Assembly: GCF_018784445.1 (NCBI RefSeq)
Contig: NZ_WQOH01000026.1
Span: forward strand, 1 to 64,000
Reading direction: 5' to 3'
DNA: 64,000 nucleotides
From: Gemmiger formicilis
GTDB taxonomy: Bacteria; Bacillota; Clostridia; Oscillospirales; Ruminococcaceae
In this document: positions 34,201 to 42,635 of the stretch, piece after piece
How positions within the stretch are numbered: position 1 is the first letter of the stretch
Layout of the letters: every line of letters begins with the position of its first letter
The notes under the pieces: generated by a model
Told to the model about the DNA's origin: nothing
Database searches by the model: none
What the model saw: the letters and a program-made list of their open reading frames with translations, nothing else
Position numbers and translations under genes: made by a program

Positions 34201-35316
34201 TCACCCCTTAAAATCGTTCACAGCGTCAATGACGGCCTGCACCTGCGCGTCGGTCATACCGTAGAACATCGGCAGGCTCAGCTCGGTGGCGGAGATTTCC
34301 TCGGCCAGCGGCAGTGCGCCCTTGGGGATGCCCAGCTCGGCGTAGGCCCCCTGCAAATGAATGGGCGTCGGGTAGTGCTTGTTCGTGCCGATGCCCCGGT
34401 CGTTCAAGTGCTTCTCCAGCGCGTCACGCCCGGCGCAGCGCACAGCAAAGATATGCCAGACGTGCTTGCAGCCGGGCAGCTCCGTGGGCAGCGTTACGGC
34501 GGGGTTGTGCATTTCTGCCAGGTACCGCGCGGCAATACGGCGGCGCTCGGCATTCATAGCGTCGAGATGGGGCAGCTTAGCGGCCAGGAACGCGGCCTGC
34601 AGCTCGTCCAGGCGGGAGTTTTGGCCCTTATAAATATGATGGTATTTGTAGTCGCTGCCGTAGTTGCCCAGGGCGCGGACACGCTCGGCGAGTTCGTCGT
34701 CGTTCGTCGTCACGCAGCCCGCGTCGCCCAGGGCCCCGAGGTTTTTGCCCGGGTAAAAGCTGAACCCTGCGGCGTCGCCCAGGCTGCCCGCGCGGCGGCC
34801 CTTGTACTCGGCCCCGTGGGCCTGGGCGGCATCCTCGATGACCTTGAGGCCGTGGGCCTTGGCGATGGCATTGATTTCGTCCATCGGGGCGCACTGGCCG
34901 TAGAGATGCACGGCCATGATGGCCTTCGTGCGCGGGGTCACGGCGGCCTCGATGCGGGCGGGGTCGATGTTGTAGCTTTCCAGCGTCGGCTCGACCAAAA
35001 CGGGCGTCGCGCCCGCATAGCTGACGGCCAGCACCGTGGCAATGAAGGTGTTGGACGGCACAATGACCTCGTCCCCCGTCCCGATGCCGTAGGCTTTCAG
35101 AATCAGCACAAGGGCATCCAGGCCGTTGCCGCAGCCGATGCAGTGCTTGACGCCGCAGTAATCGGCAAAAGCCTTTTCAAAGGCGGCGTCCTCTCTGCCG
35201 CCGATGTACCAGCTGTTGTCCAGCACGCGGGCAAACGCGCCGCGCAGTTCGGCATCCAGCTCCCGCTCCATCGGGCGGAAGGAGACAAACGGCACCGTGA
35301 TGGGAGTTTCGGACAT
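34201..35316 (-). CDS. DegT/DnrJ/EryC1 family sugar aminotransferase
   Basis: A 371-residue PLP enzyme of the sugar aminotransferase family. [38 protein letters not shown] forms the cofactor phosphate site region, [42 protein letters not shown] holds the PLP-binding lysine (the K of PGKNLG), and [12 protein letters not shown] is conserved. With the FdtA-like ketoisomerase it would make dTDP-3-amino-3,6-dideoxyhexose (FdtB/QdtB role). GAGGTG precedes ATG 35316. It is the first gene of the operon, about 160 bases from the promoter. Confidence 0.9.
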   Translation of the reverse strand: MSETPITVPFVSFRPMERELDAELRGAFARVLDNSWYIGGREDAAFEKAFADYCGVKHCIGCGNGLDALVLILKAYGIGTGDEVIVPSNTFIATVLAVSYAGATPVLVEPTLESYNIDPARIEAAVTPRTKAIMAVHLYGQCAPMDEINAIAKAHGLKVIEDAAQAHGAEYKGRRAGSLGDAAGFSFYPGKNLGALGDAGCVTTNDDELAERVRALGNYGSDYKYHHIYKGQNSRLDELQAAFLAAKLPHLDAMNAERRRIAARYLAEMHNPAVTLPTELPGCKHVWHIFAVRCAGRDALEKHLNDRGIGTNKHYPTPIHLQGAYAELGIPKGALPLAEEISATELSLPMFYGMTDAQVQAVIDAVNDFKG

Positions 35317-35476
35317 AAGGAGCACCTCGCTAAAAGATAATAGATAATAAATATGGTGGATCGCGGTGCTGCGCACCGCTCAAAATAGGCGGCCTTTGCA
35401 GGAATCGGCCCCCGACGGCCCGCCCATGCGGCGTCCCGCCCCGCAAAAGGGCGGACAACACCTACTATATCGTCTT

Positions 35477-35505
35477 ATTATACAACAATGGGCCGTATTT
35501 CGCAA
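35477..35505 (-). promoter_or_regulatory. Promoter of the polysaccharide operon
   Basis: TTGCGA (35505-35500) and TATAAT (35482-35477) with a 17-base spacer read toward the aminotransferase gene. The leader of about 150 bases to the first ATG is GC-rich with GCGGGGCGGGAC-type runs but no defined riboswitch that I recognise. Confidence 0.8.
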
Positions 35506-35508
35506 CAA

Positions 35509-35546
35509 AAAAGCGGATACCACTTTGAAAAAGCGGCATCCGTTTT
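35509..35546 (-). terminator. Terminator after the DUF1540 gene
   Basis: GGATGCCGCTTT and AAAGTGGTATCC form a stem on the minus strand, followed by GCTTTTTTG. It lies directly before the promoter of the polysaccharide operon, separating the two units. Confidence 0.75.
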
Positions 35547-35557
35547 TGCGCGGGCGG

Positions 35558-35863
35558 TTATTCAGCTGTGCGCGGGGCGCGGGTGGCGCAGGCCGGTCCG
35601 CAGCCGCGCTCGTCAATGCTGACGTGGTCGGCACAGCAACAGCGGCCTTCCAGGTGGCGGCAACCTTTGTCGTCGCAGTGGATATCCGTCTCGGGCGAGG
35701 CCGGCTGGTTGTCGGTGGCGACGTTGCCGTACCCCTCGCTGTTGCGGTAGCTGCCGCAAACGGCATCCCCCGGCCCGGTGTGTCGGACGTTGATGCCGTC
35801 CAGGCAGCAGCAGCCCGCCTTGTTGTGGCAGCAGTCATACTGGGCACAGTCAAGATAGTTCAT
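35558..35863 (-). CDS. DUF1540 cysteine-rich protein, two domains
   Basis: A 101-residue cysteine-rich protein with two DUF1540-like units: residues 6-40 (CAQYDCCHNKAGCCCLDGINV) and 60-92 (IHCDDKGCRHLEGRCCCADHV), each with a C-x4-C-x(6-8)-C spacing that probably binds metal. The region between them holds only one further cysteine. The family is common in Clostridia, including spore formers, and its function is not known. GGAGGTG lies before ATG 35863. It is a single-gene unit ending in a terminator. Confidence 0.8.
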   Translation of the reverse strand: MNYLDCAQYDCCHNKAGCCCLDGINVRHTGPGDAVCGSYRNSEGYGNVATDNQPASPETDIHCDDKGCRHLEGRCCCADHVSIDERGCGPACATRAPRTAE

Positions 35864-36095
35864 AGCTAAACACCTCCGTGCTGACAGTATGCGCAGGGGC
35901 GGGGGTGTTTATGCAGGGATATTTATTCAAAAGGGCCGCTTACATCAGACTACCGCTCGCGCCGCCTTGCGTGCCCGCTCATACTCCCGGAGGAAGGCGG
36001 CAAACCCGGCCCTGCCGGCAGCATCGGGGGGCAGGGCAAAATGCCGGATTTTTTTCTCAGGGAGTGCCGGGCTTCTGCGGGCGGGGTGCTGTGGC

Positions 36096-36761
36096 TTATC
36101 TGCACTCCTTCTTCATAGCGGAATAGCCGATCAGCACCGTCCAGACATAAGCGCAGGTCTTGGGGATCATCAGCATACCGATCATCGGGATCGCATCGGC
36201 CCACAGCACGACCGGGATATAGAAGCCAAAGCTCAGCACGATGGTCAGCCACATCCAGCGGAACGCCCGGTCGTTATGCTCCCTGGCGCTGCGGAAGAAC
36301 AGCACGATGATCAGAAGGCCCATCAGGGCAAAGGGGATGTTGCGGTAGATGCCCCAGGAAAGTGGGGATTCGGTGCTGAGCCACTGGTTCTGCGGCATCA
36401 TGCAAAGGATGACGCGCACGGCAGCCAGCCCATAGACGGCAGCGGTCAGGCTCTTCCGGCCCTCGACCTTATAGCGCTGACGCCACACATAGTAGAGCAG
36501 CACATAAAAAATTGTCATCGTGACCGAGGTGATCCACTTGCCGAGGCCCAGCGGCACGGTGTAGTTTTCCAGACCCGTGGTGCAGAGCGCCAGGGCGCGG
36601 GGAATCAGATGGAAGGAGTCACCGGCGCCCAACACAACGGCCATCAGGCCGAACAGCCGGAACTGCGGGTTACCCTTGCTCCCACGGATCATCAGGATAC
36701 CGATGGTGATGACAGATACCAGATAGGCGGCATCAAATACAGTTTCTACGATTGCTTGCAT
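36096..36761 (-). CDS. Seven-helix membrane protein of unknown function
   Basis: A 221-residue membrane protein with about seven hydrophobic segments, including VFDAAYLVSVITIGILMI, TSVTMTIFYVLLYYVW and ALMGLLIIVLFF, and a short basic cytoplasmic end (MKKECR). GLMAVVLGAGDSFHLIPRA is a charged stretch within helix 2-3 that may be functional. I do not recognise a named family. AAGGAG stands ten bases before ATG 36761. Its upstream region carries the same 13-bp palindrome as the tetR promoter, so it is very likely the target of the adjacent TetR regulator, perhaps as an efflux or stress-related membrane protein. Confidence 0.75.
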   Translation of the reverse strand: MQAIVETVFDAAYLVSVITIGILMIRGSKGNPQFRLFGLMAVVLGAGDSFHLIPRALALCTTGLENYTVPLGLGKWITSVTMTIFYVLLYYVWRQRYKVEGRKSLTAAVYGLAAVRVILCMMPQNQWLSTESPLSWGIYRNIPFALMGLLIIVLFFRSAREHNDRAFRWMWLTIVLSFGFYIPVVLWADAIPMIGMLMIPKTCAYVWTVLIGYSAMKKECR

Positions 36762-36803
36762 AGACCAGTTTCTCCTTTTTGCTGATAATTTTTGTAGGCA
36801 TTG

Positions 36804-36816
36804 TGAACATTGTTCA
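36804..36816. promoter_or_regulatory. TetR operator copy 1
   Basis: TGAACATTGTTCA is a perfect 13-bp palindrome 43 bases upstream of the membrane-protein start. The identical sequence is at 37439-37451 in front of tetR. Confidence 0.75.
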
Positions 36817-36825
36817 GTTTGAGGC

Positions 36826-36852
36826 ATTTAAAATTCCCACACGCTGGTGGGA
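36826..36852 (-). terminator. Hairpin after tetR
   Basis: ATTCCCACCAGCGTGTGGGAAT folds into a stem on the minus strand and is followed by TTTAAA. It probably weakens read-through from tetR into the membrane-protein gene. Confidence 0.5.
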
Positions 36853-36867
36853 ATGAAAAGCCGGTGG

Positions 36868-37425
36868 TCAATATAAGGTTCTGCGCACGACCTCCAGCAC
36901 AGCACTGGGGTCATAATCCTGCCGCAGCAGGGCGGACAGCAGCTGTGAAAACAGCACCTCGGCAAATTTTTCTGCCGTGAACTGCTCATCAAAGGCATCC
37001 GGCCGTATCCTGGCATCCTGCTTGAGAACTGCGCACAGCCCCATGAGCATGTGGTGCCAGGCCTGCTGCATATGGCGCTTGCCGTCAGCCTTTTCGTCCC
37101 GCATAAAGCCGAGCGAATGCAGTGTGAAAAAGCCGGGATACTGCTCATAGCCGTAGGCCATGCGCTCATACATCCAGATCACGCAGGCCTGCACATCCTG
37201 AAAGACAGCGGCATCCTCCGGGCGGTGGAAGATCTCGCGCCAGACGCTTTCAACGGTAGCGCTGACCAGCTCCGCCTTGGAGTCAAAATAGTTGTAAATA
37301 GAACCTACCGATACCCCGCACGCCGCCGCAACAGAGCGGATGCTGACAGCAGACCACCCCTGCTCCTGGATCAGCGCACGGCTGGTTTTCAGGATCTCCT
37401 CTTTGGATGTGACGATCGTATTCAT
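36868..37425 (-). CDS. TetR family transcriptional regulator
   Basis: A 185-residue TetR regulator. The N-terminal DNA-binding domain is clear: KEEILKTSRALIQEQGWSAVSIRSVAAACGVSVGSIYNYFDSKAELV (about residues 8-54). The C-terminal ligand domain is not assignable. I chose ATG 37425, with GAGGTG just upstream; a GTG at 37452 would place the start inside the operator palindrome. Promoter, operator and gene order indicate that it represses itself and the membrane-protein gene downstream. Confidence 0.88.
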   Translation of the reverse strand: MNTIVTSKEEILKTSRALIQEQGWSAVSIRSVAAACGVSVGSIYNYFDSKAELVSATVESVWREIFHRPEDAAVFQDVQACVIWMYERMAYGYEQYPGFFTLHSLGFMRDEKADGKRHMQQAWHHMLMGLCAVLKQDARIRPDAFDEQFTAEKFAEVLFSQLLSALLRQDYDPSAVLEVVRRTLY

Positions 37426-37438
37426 GGGCACCTCAACA

Positions 37439-37491
37439 TGAACATTGTTCACTTACAACTTTTATTATAGCTTCGCACTGCCCCCTGTCAA
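37439..37491 (-). promoter_or_regulatory. tetR promoter with operator copy 2
   Basis: TTGACA (37491-37486) and TATAAT (37469-37464) are separated by 16 bases. The palindrome TGAACATTGTTCA (37439-37451) lies about 13 bases downstream of the -10, where a bound repressor would block initiation. Confidence 0.85.
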
Positions 37492-37582
37492 TAGGAACGG
37501 AAAAGTTTTTTGTGAACTTTTTTCGTACTTTTCACTGTGAAGGCCCGGCTACGCAGAGCACGGCGCACCGCATTACCGCAAA

Positions 37583-37645
37583 AAAATCCACCCATAGAGA
37601 ACTTTCGTAAGCTGTTTTAGCTACGTTGTTTTCTATGGGTGAATT
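37583..37645 (-). terminator. Terminator after tRNA-Gln
   Basis: CACCCATAGA and TCTATGGGTG form a long stem on the minus strand with an inner GTAGCT/AGCTTAC part, followed by GGATTTTTTTG. Confidence 0.75.
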
Positions 37646-37678
37646 TCATAGGTGAACTGTTTTCTGTTCACACTCCGT

Positions 37679-37753
37679 TGGTTGGGTCGGCGAGGTTCGA
37701 ACTCACGAATGCGGGAGTCAAAGTCCCGTGCCTTACCACTTGGCGACGACCCA
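37679..37753 (-). tRNA. tRNA-Gln (anticodon TTG)
   Basis: Acceptor arms TGGGTCG and CGACCCA pair, the anticodon stem CGGGA/TCCCG holds loop CTTTGAC with anticodon TTG, the T arm has GTTCGAACC-type sequence, and CCA is encoded after discriminator A. Confidence 0.95.
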
Positions 37754-37789
37754 GTATATATACGCTGCGGGGGCAGCGCTGTTGTAAAA

Positions 37790-37827
37790 GAAAAGACCGT
37801 GCAGGAACGGGCCTGAACGGTCTTTGG
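37790..37827 (-). terminator. Terminator between tRNA-His and tRNA-Gln
   Basis: AAAGACCGT and ACGGTCTTT form a 9-bp stem with a 16-base loop, followed by TCTTTT on the minus strand. Confidence 0.75.
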
Positions 37828-37905
37828 TGGGGTGCCTAGAGAGATTCGAACTCTCGGCCTCCAGAGCCACAATCTGGCGCGCTAACCAACTGCGCCATAG
37901 GCACC
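37828..37905 (-). tRNA. tRNA-His (anticodon GTG)
   Basis: Anticodon stem CCAGA/TCTGG holds TTGTGGC with anticodon GTG. The acceptor begins with the extra G typical of tRNA-His opposite C73, and CCA is encoded at 37830-37828. Confidence 0.95.
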
Positions 37906-37911
37906 ATATAA

Positions 37912-37985
<74 letters not shown>

Positions 37986-38027
37986 TCACTGCGGGTTCAT
38001 GCCCACAAGGGACATACTGCGTAGGAT

Positions 38028-38056
38028 ATTATAGCAATGGGGCCGGGTTTTGTCAA
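38028..38056 (-). promoter_or_regulatory. tRNA cluster promoter
   Basis: TTGACA (38056-38051) and TGC-TATAAT (38033-38028), separated by 17 bases in coordinates, read into tRNA-Arg about 40 bases later; both boxes match consensus. Confidence 0.85.
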
Positions 38057-38075
38057 GCGATTTTGGAAAAGTTTT

Positions 38076-39926
38076 TTACAAAATCGGCGGAAATTCTTCT
38101 ACAAAGTAGACCTCGTACCATTCTATAAAACAGTAAAACGCCCACAGTTTCGTCATAGCGTTGGTTTTTCCGGCGCGGTGGGCGTCCAGCAGGGCGCACA
38201 GGGCTGCCGTGTCAAAAAAGCGTTCGGCCACCGGGCCGGTAAATTTGGTCCGCACACGCTTGTAATATTCGTCCTGGCACAGCCAGTCGGCCAGCGGCAC
38301 CGGGAACCCGCGCTTAGGGTTTGCGGCCAGTGCCCCGGGCAGGCGGCGAGCTGCCGCAGCCCGCAAGGCGATCTTGCCGCGCCGCCCGGTGCAGCGGTAC
38401 CGCCGGGGCAGGCCCAGCGCCACGGCCAGCACCCGCCGGTCCAGAAACGGCACCCGCAGTTCCAGGCTGTGGGCCATGCTCATTCGGTCGGCCTTGCGCA
38501 GGATATCCCGGGGCAGCCAGGTCTGCAGATCCACCCATTGCAGGGCTGTCGGCTCATCCAGGCCGCGCACCGCGTCAAAATAAGGCTTGCACCGCCGGGC
38601 CGGGCTGGGTGTATTGGACGGGCGCTTCAAATATTTGTCGCGTTCCTGCGCAGTTTCAAACACATAGTTAGCCCGGGCGCAGCGCTGCCACCGGGGCTGG
38701 GCACCCCGGCGCAGAAAGCCGCACCCCGGCAGGGCCGCCGCCAACCCGCGCCGCAGGCTGCGGGGCAGCGCCTGCCAGCGCTCGGCCCAGACGGCCTGCC
38801 GGTACAGCGGGTACCCGCCGAACAGTTCATCCGCGCCCTCGCCCGAAAGCACCACTTTTACACGCTGCCGTGCGGTTTTGCACAGGAAATACAGCGGCAC
38901 TTCCGCCGGGTTGGGCATCGGTTCATCCAGATACCACTGGATGGCCCGGTTTGCCGCGAAGAACTCCGCCGCAGTCACGGTCGTCTCGGTCAAGGGCACG
39001 CCCAGTGCCCTGGCGGCGGCGCGGGCAGCGGGCAGCTCGGAGTAGCTTTCCTCGGCATAGCCGACCGAAAAGCACTGCACGTTGGGCTGGCTGCGGGCCG
39101 TCTCGCGGGTGACGAGGGACGAATCGACGCCGCCGGATAAAAAGCAGCCCACGGCCACATCGGCAATGCGGTGGGCATCGGCGCTCTCGGCCAAAGTCTG
39201 GCCGATTTTTTCCGCCCAGGCCCCCAGGCTGCGGCCGCGCCGCGCCCGGAAGCGCGGCGCGGCATAGCGGCGGGTGGTCAGACGGCCATCATGCCAGGTC
39301 AGCGTGTGGGCGGGCGGCAGCTCGTACACACCCAAAAACATCGTCTCATCGTCGGGCAGGTACTCCATGCTGAGCCAATCGGGCAGGCGGGCTTCGTTTA
39401 GCCGCTTTTCAAAGGCCGGGTGGGCCAGAAAGGCCTTTATCTCGCTGGCAAACAACAGTACATCGCCCTTTTTGTAGTAGTACAGCGGCTTGATGCCAAA
39501 GAGGTCGCGGGCGCAGAACAATGTCTCGGCCGTGCGGTCCCACAGGGCAAAGGCGAACATCCCGCGCAGGTGCTTGGGCAGGTCGCCGCCCCAGGCCTCG
39601 TAGCCGTGGAGCAGCACCTCGGTGTCGGAGTCGGTAGCAAAGGTATGGCCCCGGGCCGTCAGCTCGGCGTGCAGGGCCTTGTAGTTGTAAATTTCGCCGT
39701 TGAACACGACGACAAGGGTGCCGTCCTCGTTGAACATCGGCTGGCCGCCGCCCGCAAGGTCGATGATGGACAGCCGCCGATGGCCCAGCGCGGCGTGGGC
39801 GTCGGCGTAGTAGCCCTCGCCGTCCGGCCCGCGGTGGCGGATGAGGTCCGCCATAGCCTGCGCCGTGCGTTTGGCCGCCGCCGGGTCATGCCCGGCGGCG
39901 GTGGTAAAGCCGACGATGCCGCACAT
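38076..39926 (-). CDS. asnB: AsnB-like glutamine-dependent amidotransferase (1)
   Basis: A 616-residue two-domain enzyme. The glutaminase domain starts with the catalytic cysteine (MCGIVGF) and has RHRGPDGEGYY, GHRRLSIIDL and FNGEIYNYKAL; the synthetase domain has the ATP pyrophosphatase motif FLSGGVDSSLVT, VVLSGEGADELFGGYPLYR and RVPFLD. It either makes asparagine or amidates a carboxylate in a cell-wall precursor, as do the related AsnH, AsnB of Bacillus and LtsA. It begins four bases after an ATP-grasp ligase gene, and a second copy lies nearby beside murE, which favours the cell-wall role. ATG 39926 must be the start because Cys2 is catalytic. Confidence 0.9.
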   Translation of the reverse strand: MCGIVGFTTAAGHDPAAAKRTAQAMADLIRHRGPDGEGYYADAHAALGHRRLSIIDLAGGGQPMFNEDGTLVVVFNGEIYNYKALHAELTARGHTFATDSDTEVLLHGYEAWGGDLPKHLRGMFAFALWDRTAETLFCARDLFGIKPLYYYKKGDVLLFASEIKAFLAHPAFEKRLNEARLPDWLSMEYLPDDETMFLGVYELPPAHTLTWHDGRLTTRRYAAPRFRARRGRSLGAWAEKIGQTLAESADAHRIADVAVGCFLSGGVDSSLVTRETARSQPNVQCFSVGYAEESYSELPAARAAARALGVPLTETTVTAAEFFAANRAIQWYLDEPMPNPAEVPLYFLCKTARQRVKVVLSGEGADELFGGYPLYRQAVWAERWQALPRSLRRGLAAALPGCGFLRRGAQPRWQRCARANYVFETAQERDKYLKRPSNTPSPARRCKPYFDAVRGLDEPTALQWVDLQTWLPRDILRKADRMSMAHSLELRVPFLDRRVLAVALGLPRRYRCTGRRGKIALRAAAARRLPGALAANPKRGFPVPLADWLCQDEYYKRVRTKFTGPVAERFFDTAALCALLDAHRAGKTNAMTKLWAFYCFIEWYEVYFVEEFPPIL

Positions 39927-39930
39927 GGAT

Positions 39931-41127
39931 TCAGCCCCCATTCTTTCGTAATTTTCTGCCGTATCCCGCCTGCCTTGCCGCAAACCAAATCTGCCTTGCC
40001 ATCCCCTCCCCCGGGGCCAATAAATGGGGATACCCGCGCCCGCGGCGTCGCAGGAGGGCGGCACGGCGCAGGAGCAGCTTGTTGGGGCAATGGCGGCGCA
40101 CCACGCCCCAGGGGGCCGTGTACCACGCCGCCGGGCGCAGGGCGGGCGGCGTGACCGGACCGCCGAACAGCAGATCCTCCACCAAAGGCCGGGCCAGCGG
40201 GGCACCGGCAGCATCGCAGTAATAAGCCGCGCGGCCCTGCCGGGGGTTCAGTTCAAACAGCACCGGCTCGCTGCGGCGGTCGTATTTCAAATCAAAATTG
40301 GCAAATCCGCGCCAACCCGCCGTCTGCAAAAGGCCGCGCAGAGCCTCCAGCAAGGCGGTGTCCTGCCGGGCGGGTTCCACCAGCACAGCGGCGTAGTTGC
40401 CAATGCCCTCGGGTGTACGCTCCTGCAAAAGGGGCTGCCCCTGCACAAGCCACGGCACACTGCCGTCGGCGGCGCAGTAGGCGTTCACGACCCCCAGCCG
40501 CGTATCCGGGCCGGGGATGTACTCCTGCAAAAGCATGGCCCCGCGGTAGCTGCTGCGGGCGGCTGCGGACAAAATCTCCTGCAATTCGGCGGCATCCCGG
40601 GCCAGATAGACCTTGCGCTTGCCCGGGAAATGGCAGTTCCACCAGGCAGGCGAGTCAGCAGGCTTGACGACGACCGGCCAGCCGAAGGGCAGCGCGGGCA
40701 CAATGTCCCCCGGGTATACTGTTATGCTCTGCGGCGTGCGCAGGCCCACGGCGCGGCAGGCGGCGGCAAACTGCTGTTTATCGGCCAGGGCCAGCGCGGC
40801 GGGTGGCGGGCAGGCAAAGCGGTACGTCCCCCGCAGTTCGGCGGCACAGCGGGCCATAAGCTGGGTGTAGCCGTCGGCGCAGGAGATGAGCAGCCGCGTT
40901 CGGCCGGGGTATTGCTCGGCCAGGCCCAGCAGCGTGGCGGTGAAAACGCTGTCCCGCTCAAACGCTGGGTCCTGGGCGGCCACCTGCACAATACGGCTGT
41001 GGGCCAGCGCAGGCAGCGCACGGCGGCAGACGGCCAGGCTGCGCACGCCGTATGTCTCATAAAAGCTGCGGGCCATACCGTAGACATTGGCATCCCCGCC
41101 CAGCAGCACCAGCAATATCTGCGGCAT
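39931..41127 (-). CDS. ATP-grasp ligase, probable carboxylate-amine type
   Basis: A 398-residue ATP-grasp protein. The N-terminal part (ILLVLLGGDANVYGMARSFYETYGVRSLAV) is a nucleotide-fold pre-domain; LADKQQFAAACRAVGLRTPQ and WPVVVKPADSPAWWNC lead to the ATP site; GFANFDLKYDRRSEPVLFELNPRQGRA carries the metal ligands. This architecture is seen in D-aspartate ligases that build peptidoglycan side bridges and in other carboxylate-amine ligases. Directly before an AsnB-like gene, a ligase-plus-amidase pair resembling D-Asp addition followed by amidation is a reasonable hypothesis, not proved by sequence. Confidence 0.72.
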   Translation of the reverse strand: MPQILLVLLGGDANVYGMARSFYETYGVRSLAVCRRALPALAHSRIVQVAAQDPAFERDSVFTATLLGLAEQYPGRTRLLISCADGYTQLMARCAAELRGTYRFACPPPAALALADKQQFAAACRAVGLRTPQSITVYPGDIVPALPFGWPVVVKPADSPAWWNCHFPGKRKVYLARDAAELQEILSAAARSSYRGAMLLQEYIPGPDTRLGVVNAYCAADGSVPWLVQGQPLLQERTPEGIGNYAAVLVEPARQDTALLEALRGLLQTAGWRGFANFDLKYDRRSEPVLFELNPRQGRAAYYCDAAGAPLARPLVEDLLFGGPVTPPALRPAAWYTAPWGVVRRHCPNKLLLRRAALLRRRGRGYPHLLAPGEGMARQIWFAARQAGYGRKLRKNGG

Positions 41128-41180
41128 AGAAATTCCCCCTTACCGCTAGTGTATGCGGCAAGGGGGCGTTTATTCTTTTT

Positions 41181-41328
41181 GCCTTCTCTCATAGGGAGAA
41201 GGTGGCCCCGCAGGGCCGGATGAGGGGCAGGTATACCACAGCCGCCCGGCAAATGGGTTCTGTTGGCAAGGCTGCCCCTCATCCGCCCTCGGTCGGGGCC
41301 TCGGGCACCTTCCCCCAAGGGGGAAGGC
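41181..41328. repeat. Family A foldback repeat (copy 1)
   Basis: GCCTTCTC...GGAGAAGGTGGCCCC at the left is mirrored by GGGGCC...CACCTTCCCCCAAGG at the right, and GATGAGGGGCAG is mirrored by CTGCCCCTCATC. The element of about 150 bases could fold into one long branched hairpin. It lies between the XRE gene and the ATP-grasp gene and carries no ORF. Confidence 0.75.
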
Positions 41329-41331
41329 ACA

Positions 41332-42513
41332 TTATTTCTCTACCAGCGGCATCTCCTCCGTCCATACCCCGCCATTACTGTCCGTCACCCGCACAACGTA
41401 TTTGGGCGCGGCATCGCCGTCGTACTCCCAGCCGTTGATGACGGCATCATCGTAAAACGTGCCATTCCAGACGCTCTCGGTGCGGGCGGAGCTGCCGTAG
41501 CTGTACTCACCCTCGCATTCCAGCGCGGCGGTGGCGGTAGGTTCGCCGGCGTCGCCGTTCAGACGCAGGTCTATTTCCACCTTCGCAATCTGCATCCACG
41601 GCGGGGCGTCAACCTGAAGTTCCACCGGGTAGCAGGTCAAGGTCAGATACCGCTTGCCGTTGACCCGGCTGATGTAGTACCCGAAATCCAGGCTGCTGCC
41701 CGCCGCACCCCAGACAATCGTCGGCTCGGTCATTTCGTCGTTGAAGTCCACCGTGCCTAAGCCCTCACTGGTGGTCGTACCATCGGCGGTCCACTGCACA
41801 CTCAAATCGTAGGTGCTGCCCACCGTAAAAACAATCCCCTGCGCCGCAAAGCTGCCGTCGGGCGCGGCGGTCATATCATAGAGCTGCGTGTCGTCGCCGC
41901 TGCGCACAGCCAGCCGAGCGGTCATGCCGTCCTGCACCGTGCGCGGTGTGACCTGCACCTGCACAGGCATCCAGCTGCCCGCCGCGTCCCTGTGCAGCTT
42001 ATCGGCAGGCAGCCAGCGCCAGTCCAGCACGGTGGCCTCGCCCATCCGCACGGCGTCCTGCAATTCGGAGATCTGCGCCGAAAGTTCTGCCTGCTGGGCC
42101 GCGTAGCTGGACTGGATGGCCGCATAGTTCTGGTTCAGCGCGGCGATCTGCCGCTCATACTGCCAGGCCACCGCCGCCAGCAGCCCGGCCAGGATAACGA
42201 CCGCCGCGCCCCCGGCGCAGCCCCACAGTCTGCGGCGGCGCTTTTCCTCGGCGTCGCGGGCGGCCAGCAGGTCCCGCAGTGCATCCAGCGTCACGGCAGG
42301 CGCGGCGGGGTCGGCCTGCTCTGCGCCCAGCAGGGCATCCACGCCGGTGCCCAGTTCGGCCGCCAGCACCTGCAAATTGTCCAGCCCCGGCAGGGCGGTG
42401 TCCTTCTCCCACTTGCCCAGGGCCTGGCGGCTGACGCCGATGCGCTCGGCCAATGCCTCCTGGCTCAGGCCCTTGGCCCTGCGTGCTGTTTGGATATTCT
42501 GCCCCAGTGTCAC
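41332..42513 (-). CDS. XRE family regulator with membrane segment and outer domain
   Basis: A 393-residue protein: an N-terminal XRE helix-turn-helix (TLGQNIQTARRAKGLSQEALAERIGVSRQALGKWE, residues 2-36), a linker, a membrane helix (residues 99-117, CAGGAAVVILAGLLAAVAW) after RRRR, a coiled-coil stretch, and a C-terminal beta-rich domain of about 230 residues that is probably outside the membrane. It looks like a one-component sensor tethered to the membrane that reads an envelope signal. A 25-bp palindrome upstream at 42547-42571 is the likely operator, shared with divergent asnB (2). Confidence 0.82.
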   Translation of the reverse strand: MTLGQNIQTARRAKGLSQEALAERIGVSRQALGKWEKDTALPGLDNLQVLAAELGTGVDALLGAEQADPAAPAVTLDALRDLLAARDAEEKRRRRLWGCAGGAAVVILAGLLAAVAWQYERQIAALNQNYAAIQSSYAAQQAELSAQISELQDAVRMGEATVLDWRWLPADKLHRDAAGSWMPVQVQVTPRTVQDGMTARLAVRSGDDTQLYDMTAAPDGSFAAQGIVFTVGSTYDLSVQWTADGTTTSEGLGTVDFNDEMTEPTIVWGAAGSSLDFGYYISRVNGKRYLTLTCYPVELQVDAPPWMQIAKVEIDLRLNGDAGEPTATAALECEGEYSYGSSARTESVWNGTFYDDAVINGWEYDGDAAPKYVVRVTDSNGGVWTEEMPLVEK

Positions 42514-42546
42514 AGGCTCACCTGCTTTCCGCTTTGATTTGACATA

Positions 42547-42571
42547 ATTTTACCACAGCGTGTGGTAAAAT
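42547..42571. promoter_or_regulatory. 25-bp palindromic operator between divergent genes
   Basis: ATTTTACCACA-GCG-TGTGGTAAAAT is a perfect 11-bp inverted repeat. Each arm read outward contains TGTGGTAAAAT, an extended -10-like sequence, so it probably overlaps promoters for both the XRE gene (minus) and asnB (2) (plus). TTGACA at 42538-42543 is nearby but at a poor spacing. Confidence 0.7.
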
Positions 42572-42635
42572 GCCAGCAAGTCAAGTGTACAAAACGGTAA
42601 CGGCAGGTTGCACTGCCGGGAAAGGATGCTGGAAT

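Noticed and set aside
35947-36062. Minus-strand stretch reading FLREYERARKAARAVV before a stop
   Set aside because: It looks protein-like but has no start codon in frame after the stop that precedes it; at most a remnant of a lost gene end.
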